64,000 bases of DNA, taken from Paenibacillus gallinarum (GTDB lineage Bacteria > Bacillota > Bacilli > Paenibacillales > Paenibacillaceae). The notes under the pieces are model-generated. The model saw only the letters and a list, made by a program, of their open reading frames with translations. It was not told the DNA's origin and searched no databases. Both the position numbers and the translations under genes were made by a program. This document shows positions 18,517-25,820 of the stretch, in pieces. Each line of letters begins with the position of its first letter. The stretch's first letter is position 1. The stretch spans positions 62,001 to 126,000 of the forward strand of contig NZ_JACSQL010000002.1 in assembly GCF_014836635.1 (NCBI RefSeq), written 5' to 3'.

Positions 18517-19857
18517 TCAAAACAAAATTAATGTCCAAATATACAGGGAGACTAGGCTGATGATTAGACCAATGGGTATCACAATAAACGTGACTTTCAT
18601 ATACTGTTTCCAAGAGATACGAATATGGTTAGTTTTTAATATATACATCCAGATCAGTGTTGCCAGGGTACCGATTGGTGTTAGCAGTGCTCCAATATCA
18701 CTTCCTAAAATATTAGCAAGATAGGCTAGGTGAAGTTGATGGTCTGTTAGGCCGAGATCGGTAACTACAAAAGTTCCAATCATAACGGAAGGCAAATTAT
18801 TTACTAGATTGGATAGAAGGGTAATTAAAATGCCGGATGATACAATCAAAGCAGCATCTCCCATTTCAGCAATCGGCTTTAATAGATCGATTAACGATTC
18901 AGTGATACCAGCTCGATGCAGGCTATCCACAATTACATAGATACTGAATGCAAACAATAAGATATGCCAAGGTGTCTGTGTAAACACATCTCGCAGTCCT
19001 TGACGAGTGCGGTAATATCTAACGGATAACAAGAGAACAACGCCAGTGATTGCAACGATCTCCATAGGGATACCTACGCTCTCGGCTAGAAAAAAACCTC
19101 CGCGAATGAAAACGACGATGCTGATGCAGACCCGGAATAACCACCAATCCACCTTTTCGCCTTCATCAGGTGGTGTCTGTAATGGATGATAGTTTGCAGA
19201 AGAGACCTGGTTAGGGAAATGATGAATCTTTTTAGGGATATTTTTGTGGAAGTAATAATAGAGTAATAACATAATACTTATAATGCCCAGCATGGAAGGG
19301 ACAAACATCATGAGTGTGTATGTGTTTAAGTCGAGTCCCACCATTTTCAGAGCAATCAGATTTGCTAAATTACTTAACCCGATAGGAGCACTCGAAGCAG
19401 TTGCAATTAAAGCGCCTGAGAGTAGATAAGGAAGCTTTTGATGCAATTTCAAACGAAGTATAGAGCAGATGCGAATGATAATGGGGGTTGTGATCAATAT
19501 ACTGCCGTCATTGTTGAAAAATATGGTCATCAGGAAACAAAGTAAAATGATAAGCCAAAATAATGCAATACCGGACCCCTTTGCCTTATCGATCATGTTG
19601 ATAGCAATCCAGCGAAAGAAACCGATACTATCTAGGATAATAGACATGACGATGGTCGATAGAATGGTTACGGCAGCCCCTGAGACGATACCGAAAATGT
19701 CAATAATGTGGGTATAACTGGTTACTCCAGTAAGGATAAGAAGAAGGGCGCCCAAAGAGGTTGGAATAGATTCATTCATTCCGCGTGGACGCCACATTAA
19801 TAAGATCACAGTAGTGATGAATACACCAAAGGTCAGCCAAAGCTGATAATCAAGCAT
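18517..19857 (-). CDS. ArsB/NhaD (ion transporter) superfamily membrane protein
   Basis: About 446 residues with 11-12 hydrophobic segments. IFFNNDGSILITTPIIIRI and SNLANLIALKMVGLD are the paired re-entrant loop motifs of the ArsB/NhaD/CitMHS ion transporter superfamily (compare B. subtilis YdfA), and LSNLVNNLPSVMIGTFVV repeats the pattern in the second half, as expected for an inverted duplication. The substrate (arsenite, Na+/H+ or an organic anion) cannot be told. The GTG at 19872 lies inside the AGGAGGTGA ribosome site, so ATG 19857 is chosen. Its position between two CotB-like proteins is unusual. Confidence 0.85.
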   Translation of the reverse strand: MLDYQLWLTFGVFITTVILLMWRPRGMNESIPTSLGALLLILTGVTSYTHIIDIFGIVSGAAVTILSTIVMSIILDSIGFFRWIAINMIDKAKGSGIALFWLIILLCFLMTIFFNNDGSILITTPIIIRICSILRLKLHQKLPYLLSGALIATASSAPIGLSNLANLIALKMVGLDLNTYTLMMFVPSMLGIISIMLLLYYYFHKNIPKKIHHFPNQVSSANYHPLQTPPDEGEKVDWWLFRVCISIVVFIRGGFFLAESVGIPMEIVAITGVVLLLSVRYYRTRQGLRDVFTQTPWHILLFAFSIYVIVDSLHRAGITESLIDLLKPIAEMGDAALIVSSGILITLLSNLVNNLPSVMIGTFVVTDLGLTDHQLHLAYLANILGSDIGALLTPIGTLATLIWMYILKTNHIRISWKQYMKVTFIVIPIGLIISLVSLYIWTLILF

Positions 19858-19858
19858 T

Positions 19859-19996
19859 CTATTGGGATTCACCTCCTAAGGGAAGAATTCCTTGTGTCAG
19901 CTGTATGGCTGTTTCTTCGGACGGCGGATATCTCTTAGGAAGAACAATGAAGTATAGAGGTACGCCAGTTAGAATGATTGCTATAAATATCAACAT
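19859..19996 (-). CDS. 45-residue membrane peptide upstream of the transporter
   Basis: A short frame starting at ATG 19996 with a strong AGGGGGG ribosome site 6 bases upstream. The peptide begins MLIFIAIILTGVPLYFIVLP, one membrane helix, then a charged tail KRYPPSEETAIQLTQG. Its stop codon lies one base before the transporter start at 19857 and its 3' end holds the transporter's ribosome site, so the two are translationally coupled. No family recognised. It may be a small subunit or a regulator of the transporter; it may equally be just a coupling peptide. Confidence 0.6.
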   Translation of the reverse strand: MLIFIAIILTGVPLYFIVLPKRYPPSEETAIQLTQGILPLGGESQ

Positions 19997-20038
19997 GATG
20001 ATTCCCCCCTTTAGTTTGATTGAACTTATTTCTTTATC

Positions 20039-20668
20039 TTATTTTGCTGTTTTCTTTGCACTCCGATTTCCTTGGGCTTGAGTACCCCGGGATTGATTGC
20101 CTCTGGAGTTACTGTTTCTTGCTCCGGATTGGTTGCCTCTCGTTTGGTTGTCATTCGATTTGTTATCTTTAGATTTATTGTCATTCGACTTGTTGTCCTT
20201 GGATTGATTATCTTTAGATTGGTTATTATTTTCATGGTTTTCGTTATTGTGGCCGTGCACATGAACAGAGATTGTTTTAACATGATGAATGAAAACACGA
20301 ACTATTTCATTGTTTTTCAAGATGATGATCAATCGATTATGAGTCACACTTACGAGGACCCCTTCTAATTTTTCAGGTCCACCCTGATTGATCTGCACGC
20401 GCTTAAGACGTAAAGATTTTAATACTCCATGAAAATCATTGGAATGGATAAGCTTCTGCTTCGGTCCTTTTTCACGGTGGGAATGTCCTGCTTCGGTTAT
20501 ACTTTTAACATGGGCTTCATTCACATAAATGAAGCCTTCTTTGTTACGAACAACCATATAGTCCGAACTTACCTTTACTAATGTTCCTTCAAATGATTCT
20601 GGTCCACCTCGGTTAATCTTTACTACTTTACCTAGTAAACCTCTCATACTTTGTCCCTTTTTATTCAT
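20039..20668 (-). CDS. CotB-like spore coat protein
   Basis: Two CotB-type units stand at residues about 8-55 (LLGKVVKINRGGPESFEGTLVKVSSDYMVV...YVNEAHVKSI) and about 70-130 (KRVQINQGGPEKLEGVLVSVTHNRLIII...FIHHVKTISV). The RGGPES motif is the one found in Bacillus CotB. From about residue 140 the chain is a low-complexity Asn/Ser/Lys/Asp tail of repeated N-Q/K-S-K/N-D units, then Gly/Arg/Ser, ending in RSAKKTAK. Ser/Lys-rich tails are also a CotB feature and are targets of the CotH kinase there. ATG 20668 follows AAGGGGAAA. First gene of a four-gene minus-strand operon. Confidence 0.75.
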   Translation of the reverse strand: MNKKGQSMRGLLGKVVKINRGGPESFEGTLVKVSSDYMVVRNKEGFIYVNEAHVKSITEAGHSHREKGPKQKLIHSNDFHGVLKSLRLKRVQINQGGPEKLEGVLVSVTHNRLIIILKNNEIVRVFIHHVKTISVHVHGHNNENHENNNQSKDNQSKDNKSNDNKSKDNKSNDNQTRGNQSGARNSNSRGNQSRGTQAQGNRSAKKTAK

Positions 20669-20933
20669 TATTTATTTCCCCTTCCTCTTACTTAAAATTT
20701 GATAGATTAGAAGAATCAATTTCAGATTGTTCCCCTCCATTGGTCCTTCAAGTCTATCTGTAGTTTATTAATATGTGACTTGTAGCAAAAAGGGACTAGC
20801 CAAACATACATTTGACTTTGAATCTAGTTATTTATCTATGATTTACAGGTAGATCGTTTACTTTTTATCAGAATTCAATGAAGAAGATAAGAGAGGGAAG
20901 GTTAAAAGATTAGTATTTTCACCATGTTTAAGG

Positions 20934-20967
20934 CTATGACCGGCGGGAGCGGTTAATAGTCTTTTTT
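20934..20967 (+). terminator. weak hairpin with U tract in the gap before the ArsR-like gene
   Basis: CTATGACCG pairs with CGGTTAATAG (one bulge), followed by CTTTTTT. No gene precedes it on the plus strand, so it may end a short untranslated RNA or be fortuitous. The rest of 20684-21030 holds no gene I can support. Confidence 0.3.
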
Positions 20968-21034
20968 AGTTGGTCCAGCTTCAGGAGCAACTTCAATTTA
21001 ATATATAGCCGAGATATAAACATTCAAGATATGG

Positions 21035-21063
21035 TTTACAATTACAGTTTTAGATGATAATCT
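21035..21063 (+). promoter_or_regulatory. promoter of the ArsR-like/MFS operon
   Basis: TTTACA (21035-21040), 17 bases, TAATCT (21058-21063). A perfect palindrome follows at once. Confidence 0.6.
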
Positions 21064-21066
21064 AAT

Positions 21067-21089
21067 TTTACAGATCAATGATCTGTAAA
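21067..21089 (+). promoter_or_regulatory. perfect 23-base palindromic operator
   Basis: TTTACAGATCA and TGATCTGTAAA are perfect 11-base arms around a single A, starting 4 bases after the -10 element and 28 bases before the regulator's start codon. This is where an autoregulating winged-helix repressor would bind. Confidence 0.75.
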
Positions 21090-21116
21090 AACAGATTGAT
21101 AAAGGGGAACTCATTT

Positions 21117-21617
21117 ATGAATGAGGAAATGCTGAATATTTCCGTTCAACAATCAAAATTATTAAGCAGTGCACTGCGAGTAAAAATTATGAAGTATCTG
21201 CTCGATTCTCCGAAAACCTCAAAACAAGTCGCTGATCTTCTTGGTGAATCCGGCGGGAATATTCACTACCACATCAAAAAACTGTACGATGGCGGTCTGC
21301 TTGAAATTGTCGAGGAGAAAAAGAACGGGGGGGTTATCGAAAAATATTATCAATCCAAGTCGAAATGGTTTAACACGGAGGGAGCGGAGATCATTGATCC
21401 CGTACTCAGTGATCAATATGAGTCTGCAGACGCAAGCAAATTAAGCATCCGGTTGGAGTTAACTGGGGCGCAGAAAGAAGAAATGACGAGTGAATTTAGA
21501 GCCTTTCTGGAACGTTGGGTTGAGAAATCCACAGCCGAGAGGAACGAAGATAAACAAGAATTCAGTATTGGAGTCAAGATCATATCGACAGAGCCTAAGC
21601 AAGAGAAGAAAGGGTGA
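21117..21617 (+). CDS. ArsR-like winged-helix transcriptional regulator
   Basis: Residues about 8-80 form a winged helix: SALRVKIMKYLLDSP, then SKQVADLLGESGGNIHYHIKKLYDGGLLEIV as the recognition helix and wing, of the ArsR-like HTH_20 type. The C-terminal half (about 85-166) has EVTLTGAQKEEMTSEFRAFLERWVEK-like amphipathic character, seen in regulators paired with MFS exporters. The frame opens at 21078, but AAAGGGGAA at 21101-21109 fixes ATG 21117 (166 residues). Its stop overlaps the start of the MFS gene (GTGA), so the two are coupled, and it likely represses the operon through the 21067-21089 palindrome. Ligand unknown. Confidence 0.88.
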   Translation: MNEEMLNISVQQSKLLSSALRVKIMKYLLDSPKTSKQVADLLGESGGNIHYHIKKLYDGGLLEIVEEKKNGGVIEKYYQSKSKWFNTEGAEIIDPVLSDQYESADASKLSIRLELTGAQKEEMTSEFRAFLERWVEKSTAERNEDKQEFSIGVKIISTEPKQEKKG

Positions 21618-22888
21618 GTGAACCATCTATGAATCTGTTCTTGAATCGGAATTTTCTATTTATGTTCTTTGGAAGGCTCGTCACGAATGTAGGAGACTCC
21701 ATCTATGCCGTAGCGGCAATGTGGCTGGTATCGGAGCTTGGCGGCTCTACTTTTTATACGGGGCTCGCTGGTTTCCTCTCGCTAATACCCAGGTTTATTC
21801 AATTCTTCAGCGGACCGATCATAGACCGGATATCGATACGGCATCTGCTCATCCATACTCAGCTCATACAAGCTTTTCTACTATTGATTATTCCTATAGC
21901 AAGTTATTTTGGACAGCTGAATGTTGTCCTTGTTCTTATCATTTCACCAATTATATCGATCTTCAACACACTCATATACCCCGCACAAATGTCATCGTTA
22001 CCTTCATTCGTCAGTAAAAAAGATCTCACTAAAGCGAACTCCTATTTCACCTTTGCGGGTCAGGGGATTGATACCTTTTGTAATGCAGTATCCGGTGTAC
22101 TCATCGTGATCATCGGAGCTGTCTCCATTTACTTACTGGATTCCGTCCTATTTATAATCAGTGCTATTTTATTCTCCTTCCTCCGAATTCCGAAACATAA
22201 GCAGCAACTCGAACAGAGTCAACCAGTTAAAAAGGAAAAAATATCAGTGATATTACAACGCTATAAAACAGAACTCTGGGAAGGAATCCACATTCTATTA
22301 GGTAAATCGTTCTCGAGACTTCTTTGGGGAATGATCCTTATTAACTTGGTCGGGGGAGCAACGTTTGTGGTTTTACCTGCGTTTAGTAAATTACATGGGG
22401 GCCCCGAATTGTATGGGCTTTTACTGATGGCGCAAGCGATGGGGAGTATGTTTGGAGCCTTGATCGCTCCTTTTTTGAAGTTAGAAAGAATCGGTATGGG
22501 TCTTATCTATGCCGTTGCGTTTTCTGCGAGCGGTATATTGTGGACCCTTAGTGTGCTCAGCCCAAATATCTGGATGATGATGATCATATACGGTTTGTCT
22601 TGGGTTCCCGGCGGAGTGACCAATATTCTGATCAATTCTTATATCCAAAAAGGAATTCCTCAGCATCTATTAGGCAGAGTATTCTCTGCATCCTACAGCC
22701 TCAGCGGTATTGCAGCGCCCATTGGATCGTTATGCGGAGGTATTCTAGGAGAAGTGTTTGGAAGTGAAGTGATTATTGGTTTAAGCGGACTGTCTGTGTT
22801 ATCGATTGGTTTGTATTGGTTGTTAGATAAGACGACCCGGAAGCTCCCAAGCTCTGATCATGTTACGGATAAAGTATTCCAGGCATAA
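21614..22888 (+). CDS. MFS transporter (probable exporter)
   Basis: About 424 residues with 12 hydrophobic segments. The first helix region NFLFMFFGRLVTNVGDSIYAVAAMWLVSELGGS and GPIIDRISIRHLL (loop 2-3) are typical of the MFS_3/enterobactin-exporter-like and macrolide-efflux-like group. GTG 21614 overlaps the stop of the regulator gene; ATG 21629 is an alternative. Coupling to an ArsR-like repressor with its own operator suggests inducible efflux of a small toxic compound, but the substrate is not visible in the sequence. A bidirectional terminator follows. Confidence 0.88.
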   Translation: MSEPSMNLFLNRNFLFMFFGRLVTNVGDSIYAVAAMWLVSELGGSTFYTGLAGFLSLIPRFIQFFSGPIIDRISIRHLLIHTQLIQAFLLLIIPIASYFGQLNVVLVLIISPIISIFNTLIYPAQMSSLPSFVSKKDLTKANSYFTFAGQGIDTFCNAVSGVLIVIIGAVSIYLLDSVLFIISAILFSFLRIPKHKQQLEQSQPVKKEKISVILQRYKTELWEGIHILLGKSFSRLLWGMILINLVGGATFVVLPAFSKLHGGPELYGLLLMAQAMGSMFGALIAPFLKLERIGMGLIYAVAFSASGILWTLSVLSPNIWMMMIIYGLSWVPGGVTNILINSYIQKGIPQHLLGRVFSASYSLSGIAAPIGSLCGGILGEVFGSEVIIGLSGLSVLSIGLYWLLDKTTRKLPSSDHVTDKVFQA

Positions 22889-22910
22889 GCAAATTTGCAT
22901 AGCTAATCTA

Positions 22911-22972
22911 AAAAAACACCCTAAAAGAATAGAGATTCTTCTATGAGTGTCCATTCTTTAGGGTGCTTTTTA
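22911..22972. terminator. bidirectional terminator
   Basis: AAAAAACACCCTAAAAGAAT pairs with ATTCTTTAGGGTGCTTTTT around an A/T-rich centre. It ends the MFS transcript and the converging CWC gene. Confidence 0.85.
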
Positions 22973-22975
22973 CCT

Positions 22976-23185
22976 TCAGGCATCTGCCTTATACGCTCTT
23001 ACACAGGCTTCGCATACACAAGATTTGCCTCTTTGTTCGTCTGGAATTTGCGCAAGCAGTGCTTTGGGTACAGATAGACTCATGCACCAGCACTCCTCAG
23101 CAGGTCTTCCCGCAGCATAGGCACAGTGATTAGGTTTCCGGCATAAAGGGCATATCAGCGGATTATTCATGGAGCGTGTGTCCAT
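22976..23185 (-). CDS. small cysteine-rich CWC-family protein
   Basis: 69 residues with eight Cys. CPLCRKPNHCAYAAGRPAEECWC is the defining motif of the Cys_rich_CWC family, with CVCEACV near the C-terminus; the Cys pairs suggest zinc binding. AGAGAGGTT 4-6 bases before ATG 23185 supports the start (ATG 23170 is a possible alternative). Function of the family is unknown. It stands alone, tail to tail with the MFS gene. Confidence 0.85.
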   Translation of the reverse strand: MDTRSMNNPLICPLCRKPNHCAYAAGRPAEECWCMSLSVPKALLAQIPDEQRGKSCVCEACVRAYKADA

Positions 23186-23299
23186 ATAGAACCTCTCTTA
23201 CTGAATTATAATTTCATATAGTTTATCATATTTCTGCGGGATGCCGTAGAAGCTCTGTGTGACAGAACAGAATGGCGCAATTAAAATAAAGTTTCTACC

Positions 23300-25216
23300 T
23301 TACAGATCTTCCGGTCTTCTTTCGATGGTCAGTCCTGGCACATGTTTTTTGGACATTAATTTCCGTTTCTTACGGACGTCTTTCGACTCAAATACAATAT
23401 CAAGATCATACTCTTCTGGATACAGCTCTTCTGCAGAGATTTGAAGTTGTAATCTTTTACGAGCGATCTGAATTCGTTTGCCTCTTACGAGCACGGTGCA
23501 TTGACCTCTCGCATCCGTCTCTATAATAATTCCAGACTCCTTCATAAAAGGAATCGATACACGATCTCCCGTTTTTAACGGTTGTTTCTTCTGTTTCTCC
23601 TCGCGGCGATCATGCTGAACGGGGGAGGAGTCTTCCACCTCTATTACTGGTGAAGTCGCAGCAGATGCTGCTGAGAATGGGAAGGCAGTTGCGACCGGTT
23701 TAGCTGCAATTTCTTTTGACCGTTCAATGATGTGAGGCGGTATTCCAAGTTTCAGTGCAATTGCAAAAGCATAGCTCTGTCCCGCTTGCCCAATCGTTAG
23801 TTGATACAGGGGCTTAAGCGATTCTGTATCGAATTCCATCCGTGCATTTTCAAAACCGGGTGTACTGCCTGCAAAGTTTTTGATCTCGGTAAAATGAGTC
23901 GTGGCAACAACGACAGCCTTTCTTTTATGCAATTCTTCAAGCAGGGCAATCGATAGTCCGGTGCCTTCACCGGGATCTGTCCCAGAAGCCATTTCGTCAA
24001 TCAGAACGAGAGTCGATGCACTCGCTATACTTAGAATATCAATCATGTTCTTAATGTGCGCAGAAAAAGTACTCAGTGCATGTTCAATGCTCTGCCCATC
24101 GCCTATATCCACTGCAATTTGTTCAAACATGCTAAGTTTACTTCCTTCGCCAGCGGGAATAAGCAGACCCGATTGTGCCATTAGCGTAAGCAGACCAATC
24201 GTTTTTAAACAAAGCGTTTTTCCGCCTGTATTGGGTCCTGTAATAATGAGAGATCGATAAGAATCACCAATATGGAAATCGAGCGGGACCATGTTTTTAA
24301 CAAGAGGATGTCTTGCTTCACGTAAATGGATGCTCCCATCACTCGTTATTTCCACTGATCGTGCCTGTATGGATAGAGCATAACGCGCTTTTGCTAATAG
24401 AAAATCGTACAGACCCACCGTATAGGTATTCACTTGCAGTTCATACCTATAAGAGTCAGCAAGCTGGGTAAGTTCACTGAGAATTTTACTTTCTTCACGC
24501 TGTTCCTGTGCTCTGTACATATTCAGTTCCATTTGGAGCATCGAAATATCGGTGGGTTCAATAAATACAGTCTGGCCGCTTGCTGACTCGTCGATGATGG
24601 TACCTTTTAGCTGTTTGCGAAACTCTTTTTGAACAGGAAGGCAATAACGATCGCCCCTTTTTGCTACTAACTGATCTTGTAAAATGGAACGGTGCTTGTT
24701 TAATAAAGTGTCTAGTTTCTTTTTCAGCCGTTCTTCAGAAATTGCTGATTGTTTGCGGATTTTCGCCAGTTCCTTGCTAGCCTGATCCGTAATTCGTCCC
24801 AGATGAATACATCTTTCTATTTCCTCCCTAAGGGAATCCAAGGTATACATAGAATTCGCATAGGACGCCACGCTTGGGGCGATGTCTTGTTTGCTGATCA
24901 TATATTTCTGGAGTTGCTGACAACTTCTTAAAAACTGCAACAGGTTCATAAAATCTTGTTCTGTAAACAGATATCCGGTGCCCAGCAGATTCATGATATT
25001 TTCCATCCCTGTTAGGGAGGGGAGTGGAATGCTGGAACTATAACGGATCAGCTCTAGAGCTTCTTCTGTTTCCGCCAGTTTCTGACGAATGATCTTCACA
25101 TTCATGATCGGTTCAAGCTGCTCTATATGAGCCTCGCCAAGATAGGATACTGCATAACTTTTCAGTTGTTCTTTTACCGTTTCAAATTCAAGACGCTGTT
25201 TACTGCTCTTATTCAT
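23300..25216 (-). CDS. MutS2-like ATPase lacking the Smr nuclease domain
   Basis: MutS family protein of about 638 residues. N-terminal lever and clamp regions (to about 300) include the coiled coil IRKQSAISEERLKKKLDTLL. The ATPase shows GPNTGGKTLCLKTIGL (Walker A), the Q/SIEHALSTFSAHIKNM loop and STLVLIDEMASGTDPGEG (Walker B), then TTHFTEIKNFA. A KOW-like KTGDRVSIPFMKESGIIIE segment follows, but the chain ends at LTIERRPEDL, where full MutS2 (about 780 residues) continues into Smr. The frame extends to 25291, but AAAGGAG six bases before ATG 25216 fixes the start. MutS2 binds branched DNA and stalled ribosomes; without Smr this copy should not cut nucleic acid. Confidence 0.88.
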   Translation of the reverse strand: MNKSSKQRLEFETVKEQLKSYAVSYLGEAHIEQLEPIMNVKIIRQKLAETEEALELIRYSSSIPLPSLTGMENIMNLLGTGYLFTEQDFMNLLQFLRSCQQLQKYMISKQDIAPSVASYANSMYTLDSLREEIERCIHLGRITDQASKELAKIRKQSAISEERLKKKLDTLLNKHRSILQDQLVAKRGDRYCLPVQKEFRKQLKGTIIDESASGQTVFIEPTDISMLQMELNMYRAQEQREESKILSELTQLADSYRYELQVNTYTVGLYDFLLAKARYALSIQARSVEITSDGSIHLREARHPLVKNMVPLDFHIGDSYRSLIITGPNTGGKTLCLKTIGLLTLMAQSGLLIPAGEGSKLSMFEQIAVDIGDGQSIEHALSTFSAHIKNMIDILSIASASTLVLIDEMASGTDPGEGTGLSIALLEELHKRKAVVVATTHFTEIKNFAGSTPGFENARMEFDTESLKPLYQLTIGQAGQSYAFAIALKLGIPPHIIERSKEIAAKPVATAFPFSAASAATSPVIEVEDSSPVQHDRREEKQKKQPLKTGDRVSIPFMKESGIIIETDARGQCTVLVRGKRIQIARKRLQLQISAEELYPEEYDLDIVFESKDVRKKRKLMSKKHVPGLTIERRPEDL

Positions 25217-25258
25217 GTGATAAGCTCCTTTTCGTTTCCTAAAGTGTTGTGAAAAATA

Positions 25259-25305
25259 GAAAAAGGCAGAGCAATGAACGATTGCGTTCATTGCTCTGCC
25301 TTTTA
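25259..25305 (-). terminator. very strong hairpin in the leader of the MutS2-like gene
   Basis: AAAAGGCAGAGCAATGAACG (25261-25280) and its exact complement (25285-25304) form a perfect 20-base stem with a 4-base loop; on the minus strand it is followed by TTTTTCTATTTTT. It lies only 43 bases before the MutS2-like start codon, so it either ends an upstream RNA or attenuates the gene. Confidence 0.85.
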
Positions 25306-25485
25306 AAGAGGGGAGATCTCAGATAGGTGGGGCGTACGATAAGTAGAAATGATCGCAGAAAGGAATGGTCTGCAGCCTTCATAAGCTTGTGGCTTACAGA
25401 GCATGCATAAATCCTTCGCCTAATCATTTCCGTTCATCTACGCGGCCTTTCTTGTTAACGGTACCCTCAAGATGTAATGGAGGTA
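25306..25485 (-). other. structured leader region, function unknown
   Basis: Gene-free stretch between two minus-strand terminators. Nested pairings can be drawn on the minus strand: GCGTA with TACGC, GAAATGAT with ATCATTTC, AAGGA with TCCTT, TCTG with CAGA and a small apical hairpin GTAAGC/GCTTAT with loop CACAA. This is a cloverless elongated fold ending in the 25259-25305 terminator. It does not match a T-box (no AGGGTGGNACCGCG) or any riboswitch core I know. No separate promoter is evident. Either an unknown leader of the MutS2-like gene or a small RNA. Confidence 0.4.
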
Positions 25486-25515
25486 CAAAAAAACCGTGCT
25501 GAAAAACAGCACGGC
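25486..25515 (-). terminator. terminator of the rod-like RNA
   Basis: On the minus strand CCGTGCTG pairs with CAGCACGG across five bases, followed by seven T. Confidence 0.88.
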
Positions 25516-25729
25516 CTTACGTTCACAAAAATATCCGAGGGTGACTACCCACTGGAGAGTTATGTTGTCCGCTGTTCTTAACTGATTTCACGAGGATGAT
25601 CTAGTCGCCATAGCAGGGCATCAAAAAATAAACGTCGCTATAGGGACGAAAAAAAGAAATCCTCAGTATGAAATTTGATTAGTTAAGAACATACCCCGAC
25701 ATGAAATTCTCTCCTTTGAATAGAAGTTA
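25486..25729 (-). ncRNA. ssrS: rod-like small RNA, 6S RNA candidate
   Basis: An independent minus-strand RNA unit with its own promoter (25736-25764) and terminator (25486-25515) and no reading frame. The RNA can fold into one long hairpin: GGAGAG (25709-25714) with CTCTCC (25554-25559); TGTC with GACA; a perfect 11-base pair TGTTCTTAACT/AGTTAAGAACA (25681-25691 with 25573-25583); ATTTCA/TGAAAT; GAGGAT/ATCCTC; and an apical GTCCCTATAGC/GCTATGGCGAC. Internal asymmetric bubbles separate the stems. Length of about 190 bases for the rod plus terminator, double-stranded shape and a strong SigA promoter suit 6S RNA, which binds the housekeeping polymerase. The symbol is tentative; no covariance search was possible. 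Confidence 0.5.
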
Positions 25730-25735
25730 TAAACT

Positions 25736-25764
25736 ATAATATGCGGCTACAGATGAAATGTCAA
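25736..25764 (-). promoter_or_regulatory. strong promoter of the rod-like RNA
   Basis: On the minus strand TTGACA (25759-25764), 17-base spacer, TATTAT (25736-25741). It is divergent from and 8 bases apart from the thiamine-operon promoter. Confidence 0.85.
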
Positions 25765-25771
25765 ACCTTAG

Positions 25772-25800
25772 TTGCCCATGATAATATCTTGGTGTAAACT
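25772..25800 (+). promoter_or_regulatory. promoter of the thiM-thiD-thiE operon
   Basis: TTGCCC (25772-25777), 17 bases, TAAACT (25795-25800), directly before the TPP riboswitch. Confidence 0.55.
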
Positions 25801-25820
25801 GGAAAAGATTCTAAAACTAA

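Noticed and set aside
25239..25427. 62-codon minus frame in the leader of the MutS2-like gene
   Set aside because: Runs through the 20-base terminator stem and lacks a ribosome site; structured RNA explains the region better.
25400..25470. T-box leader for the MutS2-like gene
   Set aside because: GAGGGTACCG on the minus strand recalls part of a T-box, but the full AGGGTGGNACCGCG motif, specifier loop and S-turn were not found, and the downstream gene is not an amino-acid gene.
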